64,000 nt of DNA from Gammaproteobacteria bacterium. GTDB taxonomy: Bacteria > Pseudomonadota > Gammaproteobacteria > Steroidobacterales > Steroidobacteraceae. The notes under the pieces were generated by a model. The model saw only the letters and a list, made by a program, of their open reading frames with translations. It made no database searches and was not told the origin of the DNA. Location of the stretch: the NCBI GenBank assembly GCA_013289615.1, contig JABCZO010000009.1, positions 53,189-117,188 on the forward strand. Reading direction: 5' to 3'. This document shows positions 33,263-42,207 of this stretch, one piece after another. How positions within the stretch are numbered: the first letter of the stretch is position 1; the number at the start of each line of letters is the position of its first letter. A program made the translations under genes and the position numbers.

Positions 33263-34582
33263 CTATCGGATTGGCTGCGGGTGCGCCGCAACTGAATCGT
33301 TGAGCACGGCCGCTATCCAGGTGCGCTGGCAGGCCTGGGCGATCTCGCCGGCCGAATGGCGGCCGATGTCGATCGCCAGATCGTCCGGCTTCAGCGGGCC
33401 ATAGAGCCCCGGATCCGAGGCCAGGAACAGGCCCACGGTCGGAACCGCGGTGGTGCTGGCCAGATGCATCGGACCGGTGTCGGTCGAGATGAAAACCCGG
33501 GTCGCGGCAATCGCTGCGGTCAGCCCGCGCGTAGAGCGAACGTGCAGCGACGCGAATCGCTGATCGGTCGGCGCATGCGCGGCTGACGGCAGAAATTCCA
33601 CCGGTATCGCCTGCGGCTCCAGCGCCAGGAACGCATTCCAGAAAGTGACCCACCACGAGCGATCGATCAGCTTCAGGTTTGCCGCATGGGCGAAGAAGCC
33701 AAAGACATTGCTCGGTGTCCGCAGGCGCTCGGGTGCAATCGCCTGGGCGATCAGGCGCCGGCCCTCGGCGAGCTCGTTTTCCGGCAGTGGCAGCCACAGG
33801 CGCACTGCCTTCGGTTCCAGCGGCGTTCCAAATATCCGATGCGGCAGGTACAGCGGCCGCACCGCCTGATGCATCGCCTGCAGCGGCAGCGGCACCGCGT
33901 GCGTCAGCGGTGCCCACTGGGCGCGGCTGGCGAATCCAAGCCGGTAGCGGCTGCGGGTCAGTGCCAGCATCGCCCGGCCGCTGGTGGAGAACTCGGTCGG
34001 ATCGATCGCAAGATCGTAGCGACAGGCGCGCAGGCTGCGCAGCGCGGCCAGATAACGTCCAAGCCTGTGCGGCTGCCGGTGTGGAAACACGATGATCCGG
34101 CGCACCCCCGGCAGGCCGCGCAGCAGCTCTGCCGCTGCCGGATACGCGAGCGCAAGATCGATCGCGGCCGCGGGCAGCAGCTGGTGCAGGTAACGGATCA
34201 ACGGCGTCAGGAACAGCGTGTTGCCGATGCGCCCATTGATGCGGCAGATCAGTATCGTGGACACCTCGTCGATGCGCAGGCTGCTGGCGTAGTGGCGTCT
34301 ATGGATCACTCGTGCCAGCAGCCAGCCGAGGTACTCACGCGAGCGGTGGCGCAGGTTCTTGAACAGGAATCGGACCCGCACCCGAGCGCGGCGCCAGCCC
34401 GATAACGCGGCCGCTACCGTCGGCTCGACTGGTTCCGGAGGGGTATTGTCGGGATCGCTATTGATGAGGGTCTCGTTGCCCGGTAGCGGGTTGGCCGTCT
34501 GGGTTAGAAAAAATCCGCTCGCGCGGATTATTCTATGACGCCAGGTCTGGAGGATCGACCGGATCGTGCGTTTCGTGCGCAC
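33263..34582 (-). CDS. Glycosyltransferase family 9 (heptosyltransferase-like)
   Basis: 439 residues from GTG 34582. The N-terminal 90 residues are a basic, possibly amphipathic extension. The catalytic part has two Rossmann-like domains with ICRINGRIGNTLFLTPLIRYL at about 110, a STDTGPMHLASTTAVPTVGLF motif at about 368 (the ADP-heptose-site region) and a Gly-Leu-Tyr end, as in GT9 enzymes. It should transfer a sugar to lipopolysaccharide or another surface glycan. It is alone on its strand after hpnH, convergent with it. Confidence 0.85.
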   Translation of the reverse strand: MRTKRTIRSILQTWRHRIIRASGFFLTQTANPLPGNETLINSDPDNTPPEPVEPTVAAALSGWRRARVRVRFLFKNLRHRSREYLGWLLARVIHRRHYASSLRIDEVSTILICRINGRIGNTLFLTPLIRYLHQLLPAAAIDLALAYPAAAELLRGLPGVRRIIVFPHRQPHRLGRYLAALRSLRACRYDLAIDPTEFSTSGRAMLALTRSRYRLGFASRAQWAPLTHAVPLPLQAMHQAVRPLYLPHRIFGTPLEPKAVRLWLPLPENELAEGRRLIAQAIAPERLRTPSNVFGFFAHAANLKLIDRSWWVTFWNAFLALEPQAIPVEFLPSAAHAPTDQRFASLHVRSTRGLTAAIAATRVFISTDTGPMHLASTTAVPTVGLFLASDPGLYGPLKPDDLAIDIGRHSAGEIAQACQRTWIAAVLNDSVAAHPQPIR

Positions 34583-34720
34583 TGGAACGGGCCGCCGATG
34601 AGGGTCGGAAGCGGCAAGTATAGGCCTTCATTTTCAAATGATTGGATCGACTATCAATAAAGAACATGAATCTGTCGCCGGCCTGTATTTCCGCGCGGTA
34701 TCGGCACTGCGGGCGACTCG

Positions 34721-35389
34721 ATGAGCTTGCCGGGGCTGGCGACGGTTGAAGTCGACACCGGGCCCAGGCCCGGTGCTGCCGTCATCTGGCTGCACGGCCT
34801 GGGCGCTGATGGTCACGATTTTGAGCCGGCTGTCCCGGCGCTGGTGCTGCCCGGCACGCCTGCACTGCGCTTCGTGTTTCCGCATGCCCCGGTGCGCGCC
34901 GTGACACTCAATGCCGGGGCCAGGATGCGCGCCTGGTACGACATTCGGGGGTTCGACCGCCACGCCGCGCAGGACGAGAGCGGCGTACGCGAGTCCGACG
35001 CTGCGATACGCGCACTGATCCGGCGCGAAAATGAGCGCGGCATCGCCACCGAGCGCATCGTGCTGGCCGGATTTTCCCAGGGGGGTGCGATGGCGCTGTT
35101 GAGCGGTACGCGGCTGTCGGAACGGCTGGCGGCAATCATCGGCCTATCGTGCTACCTGCTGCTTGCGTCGAGCTTTGCCGTCGAGCGCCACAGCGCGAAT
35201 CAGACCACGCCGATCTTTCTGGCACATGGCAGCTTCGATGCGGTGATCGATCCGCGTCTGGGCGAGGAGACACGCGCGTTGCTGCAGGCCGCGGCCTACC
35301 CGGTGGAGTGGCATAGCTACCCGATGGCGCATGCCGTGTGTGCCGAGGAGCTTGCAGCAATCGCGGCATTCCTGCAGCGGGTGCTGTGA
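34721..35389 (+). CDS. Carboxylesterase / phospholipase, alpha/beta hydrolase
   Basis: 222 residues of the acyl-protein-thioesterase / EstB family. The Ser nucleophile is in AGFSQGGAMAL (near residue 117), Asp in SFDAVIDP and His in YPMAHAVC, forming the usual triad. An oxyanion HGLGADGHDF motif sits near the start. It is cytoplasmic, without a signal peptide. The stop overlaps the next start (GTGA). Confidence 0.93.
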   Translation: MSLPGLATVEVDTGPRPGAAVIWLHGLGADGHDFEPAVPALVLPGTPALRFVFPHAPVRAVTLNAGARMRAWYDIRGFDRHAAQDESGVRESDAAIRALIRRENERGIATERIVLAGFSQGGAMALLSGTRLSERLAAIIGLSCYLLLASSFAVERHSANQTTPIFLAHGSFDAVIDPRLGEETRALLQAAAYPVEWHSYPMAHAVCAEELAAIAAFLQRVL

Positions 35390-35964
35390 CCACCAGCGCC
35401 GCACGGCCAGCCGACCGGCCAGCCGACCGGCCGCTGCGCCTGAGCACCCGGGCCGCCATCGACTCGATGTTCGATGCTGCGCTGGCCGCGGCCGACGGCG
35501 GCAGCGGCGCGCACTGCATACACGAACTGTGGATGCGCGATGAGCTGCAGCTCAATATCGAGGCGGCGCTCGAGCGCTTGTGGAGGCATGCGGCGGCCTC
35601 GATTCCCGAATGGCTGCCAATGCGCTATATCGACTGGTTGCCGCTCGCGTATCAGGTGGCGAGCCGATTTCACGCGGACCGGGGCCGCAGCAACGTCTAT
35701 CTGGTGTTGCTCGACTACCGCGACAGCCGCGATGAACCGTACGGTGTTTACGTCGGCATGAGCCGCTATGCGCCGGCGGTGCGTTTCGACCAGCACAAGG
35801 CAGGCATCCGCTCCGCCGGCTGCGTGTTGAAGCGCGGCATCGAAGTGCTGACCGGACCTACGCTGCACCTGCAGCACATCCAGCGAGCCCAGGCCGCGAA
35901 AATCGAGCAGCAGCTCGCCGAAGCGCTGCACGCCGAAGGGCTGTTCGTCCAGGGCGGACACTGA
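35386..35964 (+). CDS. GIY-YIG-like domain protein, hypothetical
   Basis: 192 residues from GTG 35386, overlapping the esterase stop. The N-terminal half is helical and unrecognised. The C-terminal half looks like a GIY-YIG nuclease fold: NVYLVLLDY, then YGVYVGMSRY, then RFDQHKAGIRSA with Arg and His, and a conserved Glu in KIEQQLAEALHAEG with a final GG. The spacing of Tyr, YVG, Arg, His and Glu fits the family. Function is unknown; being paired with an esterase is unusual. I am fairly sure of the fold, not of activity. Confidence 0.6.
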   Translation: MTTSAARPADRPADRPLRLSTRAAIDSMFDAALAAADGGSGAHCIHELWMRDELQLNIEAALERLWRHAAASIPEWLPMRYIDWLPLAYQVASRFHADRGRSNVYLVLLDYRDSRDEPYGVYVGMSRYAPAVRFDQHKAGIRSAGCVLKRGIEVLTGPTLHLQHIQRAQAAKIEQQLAEALHAEGLFVQGGH

Positions 35965-35985
35965 CGGTGGCGGCGGCCGCGAATG

Positions 35986-36561
35986 CTAGCCCTTGGATTG
36001 CGGTTGGTGGGCTTGCTGCTCCCTCTCCAGTGCCGTCAGGATCTGGGTGGCATCGGTTGGCTCCTGTAAGCTTGCGGCATCGGCATCGTGTCGATCGCGC
36101 ACCATCGGCAGATCGCGTCGCAGTTCCTCGAGCAGCCGGATCACGGTCGTGGTTTTCTGCTCGGTCAGAATATTCACCTGCAGTTCCATCTGCCCGCGCC
36201 GTTGCTCGAGCTTGGCGAGCCGGTTTTGCCCGATCAGGACGATGGTCGTGATCAGCACTGCCGCCAGGCTGACTATGGTCTGCAGGCCGGGAAACGGCGG
36301 CGGATCGAATGCGACGATCCCCAGGCGCGGCGCCATCACATTGGTCAGGATCCATAGGGCGACGAAGATCAGGATGGCGCCGAGAAACACCGGCCGGCCG
36401 ATGGCGTCACCCAGGCGCTCGAGCAGCCATTGCGCGCGTCCTATCCTGCGATGCTCGCGCTTGTAGTACTCGCCGATTGCTTCGATGTTCTGGCTGATCG
36501 AAGCGGGCACCGCGTCGGAGGCGGGTGGTTTAGACTTCACGGCGGCGGCATATTGAGGCAT
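35986..36561 (-). CDS. DUF1003 membrane protein
   Basis: 191 residues. Two membrane segments (about 52-75 and 90-112) are flanked by basic cytoplasmic parts, with the DUF1003 core WLLERLGDAIGRPVFLGAILIFVALWIL, split here into shorter motifs, and VLIGQNRLAKLEQRRGQMELQVNILTEQK. Function is unknown. It is divergent from the AsmA-type gene with only 29 bases between. Confidence 0.88.
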   Translation of the reverse strand: MPQYAAAVKSKPPASDAVPASISQNIEAIGEYYKREHRRIGRAQWLLERLGDAIGRPVFLGAILIFVALWILTNVMAPRLGIVAFDPPPFPGLQTIVSLAAVLITTIVLIGQNRLAKLEQRRGQMELQVNILTEQKTTTVIRLLEELRRDLPMVRDRHDADAASLQEPTDATQILTALEREQQAHQPQSKG

Positions 36562-36590
36562 ATCTCGCGCACGCGTGCCAGCGTATCACG

Positions 36591-38015
36591 ATGTCAAGAC
36601 CATTGAAGCTCACGCTCTATGCAACCGGCGCAGTGCTCGCGCTGGGGTTGCTGGCGGCTGTGATCATGCTGCTGTCCTGGCGCGCACACGCCAAGCCGCA
36701 ACTGGAAGCGGCCGCCTCGAACGCGCTCGGCATGCAGGTCAGGATCGAAGGCCCGCTGGTATTGAAATTTTTTCCAAGCGCGGCGGTCACGCTCGAGCAG
36801 GTGCACATTCGCGGCCACGCCGCTGAGCTGGTCGCGGCCAGGGAGGCCACGCTCGACATCCAGCTCGTGTCGCTGCTGCGCCGGCACGTGCGCATCCCGA
36901 GGATCCAGCTGCGCCATGTGACGCTCTCGGTCGAGCGCGGACGCGATGGCAGGTTCAACTTCGAGGGATCCTCGCCGGGCGCGAGTGTCATACCGGACAT
37001 CGAATCGACCGATGTGTCGCTCACGGACCTGACATTCGTCTACAACAATCGACAGGAAGGCAGGAGTGTGCAGGCAGGTCCGTGCGATGTGGAGGCGAGC
37101 GACCTGCGCATCACGGCAACCAAGGGCGCTGACCTGATGAAGAACCTGAGCTTTTCGGCGCAGGTGTCCTGCGAGCAGATCAAGACCCGGGTCCTGCCGA
37201 TGTCCGACGTCAAGTTCAGCGCGAAGTGCGCCAAGGGGGTGCTCGAGACAAAGAACGTCGTGCTGCGGGCGTTCGGCGGCCGGGGAAGCGCCACGGTGCG
37301 TGCCGACTTTGCAGGCGCGCTGCCCGCTTACCGCCTGCACGGCGTGCTGTCCAGGTTTCAACTGGACGAGTTCTCGAAGAATTTCTCGCAGAAGAAGGTC
37401 GGCGAAGGTCTGATGGAGTTCTCGACCGATCTGAAGATGAGTGGCGACGATGCGGATGCGATGATCGCGAGCAGCGAAGGGGAGGCATCGTTGCACGGCA
37501 GCGACCTCACGCTTGAAGTCGGGGATCTGGACGATGAGCTGGCTCACTACAAGTCCACGCAGCGCTTCAACCTGGTGGACCTGGGGGCGTTCCTGCTGGC
37601 CGGCCCGATCGGCCTGGCGGTGACCAAGGGCTACGACTATGCGAAAGTGATGGGCAGCTCGGGCGGCAGCAGCCAGGTCCCGACCTTGATCTCCGAGTGG
37701 CAGGTCGAGCACGGTGTCGCACAGGCCAGGGACGTGGCAATGAGCACCAAGGCGAATCGGGTCGCACTCACCGGAAACCTGGACTTCGTCAATGACAGCT
37801 TCCAGGACGTGACCGTGGCGGTGCTGAACGGGCGGGGCTGCGCCACGGTGGAGCAGAAGGTACACGGACCGTTCAGCCATCCGGACGTGGACAAACCGAA
37901 TGTGTTGATCTCGCTGGCGGGTCCGGCGCTGCACCTGATCAGGAAGGCCTCGCACGCGATGGGCGGCGGGCACTGCGAGGTGTTCTACAGCGGATCGCTG
38001 CCGCCACCGCAATGA
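36591..38015 (+). CDS. AsmA-family protein
   Basis: 474 residues. One N-terminal membrane segment (about 8-30) anchors it to the inner membrane, with the rest in the periplasm. The AsmA N domain is recognised by the pattern of short motifs MQVRIEGPLVLKFFPSAAVTLEQVHI and GRDGRFNFEG, and the C-terminal AsmA core follows with VNDSFQDVTVAVL near 400. AsmA-like proteins are linked to lipid transport to the outer membrane and to outer-membrane assembly. Being close to the hopanoid cluster is suggestive only. Confidence 0.85.
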   Translation: MSRPLKLTLYATGAVLALGLLAAVIMLLSWRAHAKPQLEAAASNALGMQVRIEGPLVLKFFPSAAVTLEQVHIRGHAAELVAAREATLDIQLVSLLRRHVRIPRIQLRHVTLSVERGRDGRFNFEGSSPGASVIPDIESTDVSLTDLTFVYNNRQEGRSVQAGPCDVEASDLRITATKGADLMKNLSFSAQVSCEQIKTRVLPMSDVKFSAKCAKGVLETKNVVLRAFGGRGSATVRADFAGALPAYRLHGVLSRFQLDEFSKNFSQKKVGEGLMEFSTDLKMSGDDADAMIASSEGEASLHGSDLTLEVGDLDDELAHYKSTQRFNLVDLGAFLLAGPIGLAVTKGYDYAKVMGSSGGSSQVPTLISEWQVEHGVAQARDVAMSTKANRVALTGNLDFVNDSFQDVTVAVLNGRGCATVEQKVHGPFSHPDVDKPNVLISLAGPALHLIRKASHAMGGGHCEVFYSGSLPPPQ

Positions 38016-38025
38016 GGTCGTGTGC

Positions 38026-39438
38026 ATGATGAATTCGCCGATGAGCCGGGCAGCACCCAATTCCGGCCCGAATCCTGCGCCCGACCTGCCGCGGGTGCTT
38101 GGATCGAGTCACGCCACCGCGATCGTGGTGGGAACCATCATCGGCAGCGGCATTTTTCTCGTGCCCTCGGAGATGATGCAGGCGGTCGGCTCCTCCGGAC
38201 TGGTCTACGCGGCGTGGATCGTGGGCGGGCTGCTGTCGCTGTTCGGCGCGATGACCTATGCCGAGTTGAGTTCGATGATGCCGTACGCCGGCGGCGAGTA
38301 CGTGTACCTGCGCGGGGCTTATGGCGATCGCATCGGCTTTCTCTACATGTGGACCTGGTTCGCAGTGGCCAAGCCGGCCTCGATTGCGTCGGTCACCAGC
38401 GGCCTGGCGCGCACGCTTGGAATTTTTGCGGTGTTCCACTGGCTCGATACGGTGGCGATCGGCGGCCCGCTGCCGGTGCTGTGGTCGCAGCTGTTCGCCA
38501 TCGCCGTGACCTGGCTGATCACCGGGCTGAACTACCTCGGCATCAAGAAGGCCGGGGACTTCCAGGTAGTGTTCACGGTGCTCAAGGCGCTGCTGATTCT
38601 GGTGGTCGCAGGTTTCTGCTTCAGCTCGTCGCTGGGCTCGTGGAGCAACTTCTCGACCTCGCTGCCGCAGGCGACCGGGGGCCTGAGCGGTTTCATGATC
38701 GCGCTGATCGCGACCCTGTGGGCCTACGACGGATGGAATGACCTGACCATGGTCGCGGGCGAGGTGAAGCGGCCTGAGCGCAACCTGCCGATCGCACTGA
38801 TCGGCGGATTGTTCATCGTCGGCGCGCTGTTCATGGCCACCAATGCGGCGATCCAATATATCCTGCCGGCGGCACAGATCGCCGCATCGCCGCGCCCTGC
38901 AGTCGCGGCGCTGCGCATCGTGGCCGGACCGAGCGGGGCGGCGCTGGTGGCGGCGGGCATGGCGCTGAGCATCTTTGTCACCCTCAACGGCACCATCATG
39001 TCGGGGGCGCGCATCCCGTTCGCCGCCGCGCGTGACCGGCTGTTCTTCCCGCCGTTCGCCACCATTCATCCGCGCTTCAAGAGTCCGTCGACCTCGCTGC
39101 TGATCCAGGCCCTGCTGTCGTCGGTGCTGCTGCTGCTGCTGGGGCGCTTTCAGCAGCTGTTCGAGCTGGCGGTGTTTGCCGAATGGCTGTTCTACATGCT
39201 CACCGCCACGACGGTGTTCGTTTATCGGCGACGCAATCCGGATGCGGTGCGGCCGTACCGGGTCTGGGGTTATCCGGTGCTGCCGGCGGTATTCGTGCTG
39301 TGTTCGGCCGCGGTGCTGGTATCAAGCTTCGAGGGTAACCTGTCCGGCTCGCTGATCGGCAGCGGGCTGATCCTGCTCGGGCTGCCGCTGTACGAGTGGA
39401 TTCGCCGGCGTTACCAGACGCACGCTGTCAGCTCCTGA
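38026..39438 (+). CDS. APC-family amino-acid permease
   Basis: About 470 residues. ATG 38026 is chosen because AGG stands eight bases upstream; a GTG at 38020 is in frame. Twelve membrane segments are predicted. The APC signature IVVGTIIGSGIFLVPSEM is near residue 32, followed by GGLLSLFGAMTYAELSSMMPYAGGEYVYLRGAYG, broken here into recognisable motifs for the LAT/YjeM-type permeases. It is an amino-acid or polyamine uptake or exchange transporter; substrate is unknown. It lies 10 bases after the AsmA gene. Confidence 0.9.
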   Translation: MMNSPMSRAAPNSGPNPAPDLPRVLGSSHATAIVVGTIIGSGIFLVPSEMMQAVGSSGLVYAAWIVGGLLSLFGAMTYAELSSMMPYAGGEYVYLRGAYGDRIGFLYMWTWFAVAKPASIASVTSGLARTLGIFAVFHWLDTVAIGGPLPVLWSQLFAIAVTWLITGLNYLGIKKAGDFQVVFTVLKALLILVVAGFCFSSSLGSWSNFSTSLPQATGGLSGFMIALIATLWAYDGWNDLTMVAGEVKRPERNLPIALIGGLFIVGALFMATNAAIQYILPAAQIAASPRPAVAALRIVAGPSGAALVAAGMALSIFVTLNGTIMSGARIPFAAARDRLFFPPFATIHPRFKSPSTSLLIQALLSSVLLLLLGRFQQLFELAVFAEWLFYMLTATTVFVYRRRNPDAVRPYRVWGYPVLPAVFVLCSAAVLVSSFEGNLSGSLIGSGLILLGLPLYEWIRRRYQTHAVSS

Positions 39439-39474
39439 ACAGCGCGCACCAACGATTGCGTCCTGGAGCGATAA

Positions 39475-40317
39475 CTAGCGGTCGACTACCACGCGCCGCG
39501 CGTCATAGATCACCGGAAACCAGTCGCTGCGTAGCCGCTGTCCGACCGTCATGTCATGTCCCGGGAACGGCGGTGATGTTCGGCCCGGCCGCTCGACGTA
39601 ATGCGCATCATCGCCGACCCAGCGCAGCGACAGCACACGCCGGCGCTGCAAGGCCGGGTTGCCGCGTGCACCATGGGCGGTGCGGAAGTGAAATAGCACC
39701 GCATCGCCAGGCTGCATCGTCCATTCAAGCACTCGATGGCCGGGTTCGTTGTCCGGATCGGGCACCGGGCGGTAATTGCCTGCGGCACTGTAGAAATCGG
39801 CCTGGTCGAGCCAGCGTACCGGCAGGATCAGCTGCTCCCAGCGATGCGAGCCAGCGATCAGTCGCAGCGTCGCCGGTCCGACCGGGTCGATCGGTATCCA
39901 GAAGCTCACGCTCTGGCTGCCGTCGACAAAATAGTAGGGCGTGTCCTGGTGCCAGGGCGTCGCCTTTTGCGTTCCGGGCTCCTTGACCAGCACGTGGTCG
40001 TGGAAGAACTGCGCAGTCCCGGAACCCATGATGCGCGCCGCCACTTCGGCCGCCGGCGAACGCTCGACCAGCTCGCGGAATTCCGGGATGCGCTGCCAGT
40101 TGCAATAGTCATCAAAGAAGCTGCCCGCCTCGCCGCTGCGCACGCTTTCGGCGGCGTAAGGGCCCGGTTCACGCAGGTTGCGCTCGATCCCCGCGGCGAT
40201 CGTATCAACCCAGTCGGCGAACAGGCCGCGCAGGCACACGGCGCCGTCGCGTCGATAGTCGGCAATGTCCCGGTCAGTAACGTTTACGCTGGTACGGTCG
40301 TGGCTGCGCGTGCTCAT
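39475..40317 (-). CDS. Phytanoyl-CoA dioxygenase (PhyH) family Fe(II)/2-oxoglutarate enzyme
   Basis: 280 residues from ATG 40317. The iron ligands are His123 and Asp125 (WHQDTPYYF) with a later His in RTAHGARGNP, and RRRVLSLRW supplies the Arg for 2-oxoglutarate. It hydroxylates or otherwise oxidises a small organic substrate, not necessarily a CoA ester. It is 11 bases downstream of the ThDP-dependent decarboxylase gene, so the two probably act in one pathway. I cannot name the substrate. Confidence 0.88.
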   Translation of the reverse strand: MSTRSHDRTSVNVTDRDIADYRRDGAVCLRGLFADWVDTIAAGIERNLREPGPYAAESVRSGEAGSFFDDYCNWQRIPEFRELVERSPAAEVAARIMGSGTAQFFHDHVLVKEPGTQKATPWHQDTPYYFVDGSQSVSFWIPIDPVGPATLRLIAGSHRWEQLILPVRWLDQADFYSAAGNYRPVPDPDNEPGHRVLEWTMQPGDAVLFHFRTAHGARGNPALQRRRVLSLRWVGDDAHYVERPGRTSPPFPGHDMTVGQRLRSDWFPVIYDARRVVVDR

Positions 40318-40328
40318 GGTCGGTGCCT

Positions 40329-41912
40329 TCAATCGGCGGCGAGCTCCAGCACGATGATCTGTCGCCGGCGGCCAAAGTCGCTGAGCGCATCGCCGAGCGC
40401 CTCGGCCGTTTCGATCAGGCGGTGCGTATAGCCATAGGCCGCCGCCAGCAGCGCGAAATCGGGCGGCTGCACATCGACACCTTGCGGACGGATCCCGACC
40501 GCCAGCATCGAGGAGCGGATCTCGCCGTAGCCATGATTGTTCCACACAATGATCGCTGTCCAGGCGTCCACATCGCGCAGCACCGCGAGCTCGCCGAGTG
40601 AAAACTGCAGGCCGCCATCGCCCACGAGGCACACGATCGGGCGCTCCGGTGCCGCCAGTCCGGCACCGGTCGATGCCGGCAGCGCATACCCCAGCGTGCC
40701 ATAGCCGGTCGCCGAGTTGAACCAGGAGCCCGGGGTCGCGGCGGCAAATCCGAGGTTACCGGCGTAGACGAGCTGCGTCGAATCCCCGACCAGCACCGCG
40801 GTCGGCAGCGTGTCGCGAATCAGGTTCAGCACATCGATGTGGCTCTGCATGACCGGGGACAGTGCAGCGATTGCCTGCTGGCGCGCCGCCGCAGCGGCCT
40901 CGGCCCCGGCCCCGGCGCGCGACACGCCAAGGTCGCGTTCGAGCAACTGCCGCAGCGTCTGCGCTGCCTCGCCGCACAGGCCCACCCGCGGGATGGCGCT
41001 GCGGGTCAATTGCTGCGCATCGATGTCGATGCGGATCAAGTTGGCGGGATTTGGAAAATCAGATACCGAGTACATGTCATAGTCGGTCGGCCCGATCTCG
41101 GTGCCAACCGCGAGTACGACGTCTGCCGCGGCAATCAGCGCCCTTACCGGTTCGAGCGAAGCACTCATCGGCACCCCGAGCGGATGCCCGGGAGGCACAA
41201 TGCCGCGCGCGTTGGTCGTCATCACGAGTGGGGCGCCCAGGTGCTCGACCAGCCTGTGCAGCTCCGGGGCGGCGCGGATCGCGCCGCCGCCAGCCAGGAC
41301 CAGCGCCCGCCTGGCGTCGCGCAGCAGTGTGGAGGCAGCCTCGAGCGCTGATGCGTCGGCACGCGGCGGCGATGCCGCGTGCACGGGTAACGCCAGCCCG
41401 GTAGCGTCCGCGGCCAGGATGTCCAATGGGATCTCGATGTACACCGGTCGCGGCCGGGCGGCGCTGAATATCGAGAACGCCTGAGCGAGGGCAGCCGGAA
41501 GCTCACCCGGTTCACTAATCGCAATGCTTGCCGCGGTGACTGCCGCTGCGAGCGCGCGCTGATCCGGCAGCTCGTGCAGGAAGCCGCGAGCGCTGCCGGC
41601 CTCGCCGCGGCGGTTCTGACTGGCAATCACCAGCAGCGGGATCGAGTCGCCGTAGGCTTGCCCAAGCGCCGTGGTGATGTTGCTGACTCCTGGCCCGCTG
41701 ATCGTGAAGCACACGCCGGGACGGCCCGAGATGCGTGCGTAGCCGTCGGCCATGAAACCGAGCCCCTGCTCATGCCGTCCGGTGACGTGCCGCAGCGAAG
41801 CACCCTCGAGCCCGCGATAGAGCTCCAGGTTGTGCACGCCGGGAATGCCGAACACGTGACGCACGCCAGCGGCCTCGAGAGCCTCGATCAGGTAATTGCC
41901 CAGTTTCTTCAT
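40329..41912 (-). CDS. ThDP-dependent 2-oxoacid decarboxylase, AruI-like
   Basis: 527 residues of the acetolactate-synthase-like superfamily. Catalytic Glu48 (TGRHEQGLGFMADGYAR) and the cofactor motif GDGGLQFSLGEL...NNHGYGE near the end are intact. Short motifs GIPGVHNLELYRGLEG, FTISGPGVSNITTALGQAYGDSIPLLVI and FLHELPDQRAL resemble 5-guanidino-2-oxopentanoate decarboxylase (AruI) of the arginine transaminase pathway. No other gene of that pathway is near, so the substrate remains open. The gene leads a two-gene unit with a dioxygenase. Confidence 0.85.
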   Translation of the reverse strand: MKKLGNYLIEALEAAGVRHVFGIPGVHNLELYRGLEGASLRHVTGRHEQGLGFMADGYARISGRPGVCFTISGPGVSNITTALGQAYGDSIPLLVIASQNRRGEAGSARGFLHELPDQRALAAAVTAASIAISEPGELPAALAQAFSIFSAARPRPVYIEIPLDILAADATGLALPVHAASPPRADASALEAASTLLRDARRALVLAGGGAIRAAPELHRLVEHLGAPLVMTTNARGIVPPGHPLGVPMSASLEPVRALIAAADVVLAVGTEIGPTDYDMYSVSDFPNPANLIRIDIDAQQLTRSAIPRVGLCGEAAQTLRQLLERDLGVSRAGAGAEAAAAARQQAIAALSPVMQSHIDVLNLIRDTLPTAVLVGDSTQLVYAGNLGFAAATPGSWFNSATGYGTLGYALPASTGAGLAAPERPIVCLVGDGGLQFSLGELAVLRDVDAWTAIIVWNNHGYGEIRSSMLAVGIRPQGVDVQPPDFALLAAAYGYTHRLIETAEALGDALSDFGRRRQIIVLELAAD

Positions 41913-41922
41913 TTGCTGTCTT

Positions 41923-41932
41923 CTGTCGACAG
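41923..41932. promoter_or_regulatory. 10-base perfect palindrome just upstream of the decarboxylase
   Basis: CTGTCGACAG reads the same on both strands and lies 11 bases before the start codon of the ThDP enzyme at 41912. It could be an operator or a chance SalI-like site. The rest of the 295-base spacer to the plus-strand gene at 42208 has no gene I can support. Confidence 0.25.
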
Positions 41933-42207
41933 TATCCCGGAAGGGCGCAGGGTTTGCGTCCTAATAGTGCGTCAAGGCGCGCCCGCCGCACCCGATCTGA
42001 CCGGATTCATTGCGGAAGCGGTCGGCCGGATGTGCGATGCTGGCTTGAGGACGCAGGCGCATTCCGACACGGCGCGCAGCGGTGCACTGGCGGCGCCTGG
42101 TGCCAGGCGCGGCTATGTTGCTGCTGCCGAAGTCGCCGACCGACTCGGACCATCAACACGCGTCCCCGGAGCGCCCATCGGCGCTGCTGGATAGCAGAGG
42201 AATGGCA

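Noticed and set aside
41940..42194. Open plus-strand frame ahead of the transglutaminase-like gene
   Set aside because: Third-position GC is near background, no start or family motif is present and no ribosome site fits.
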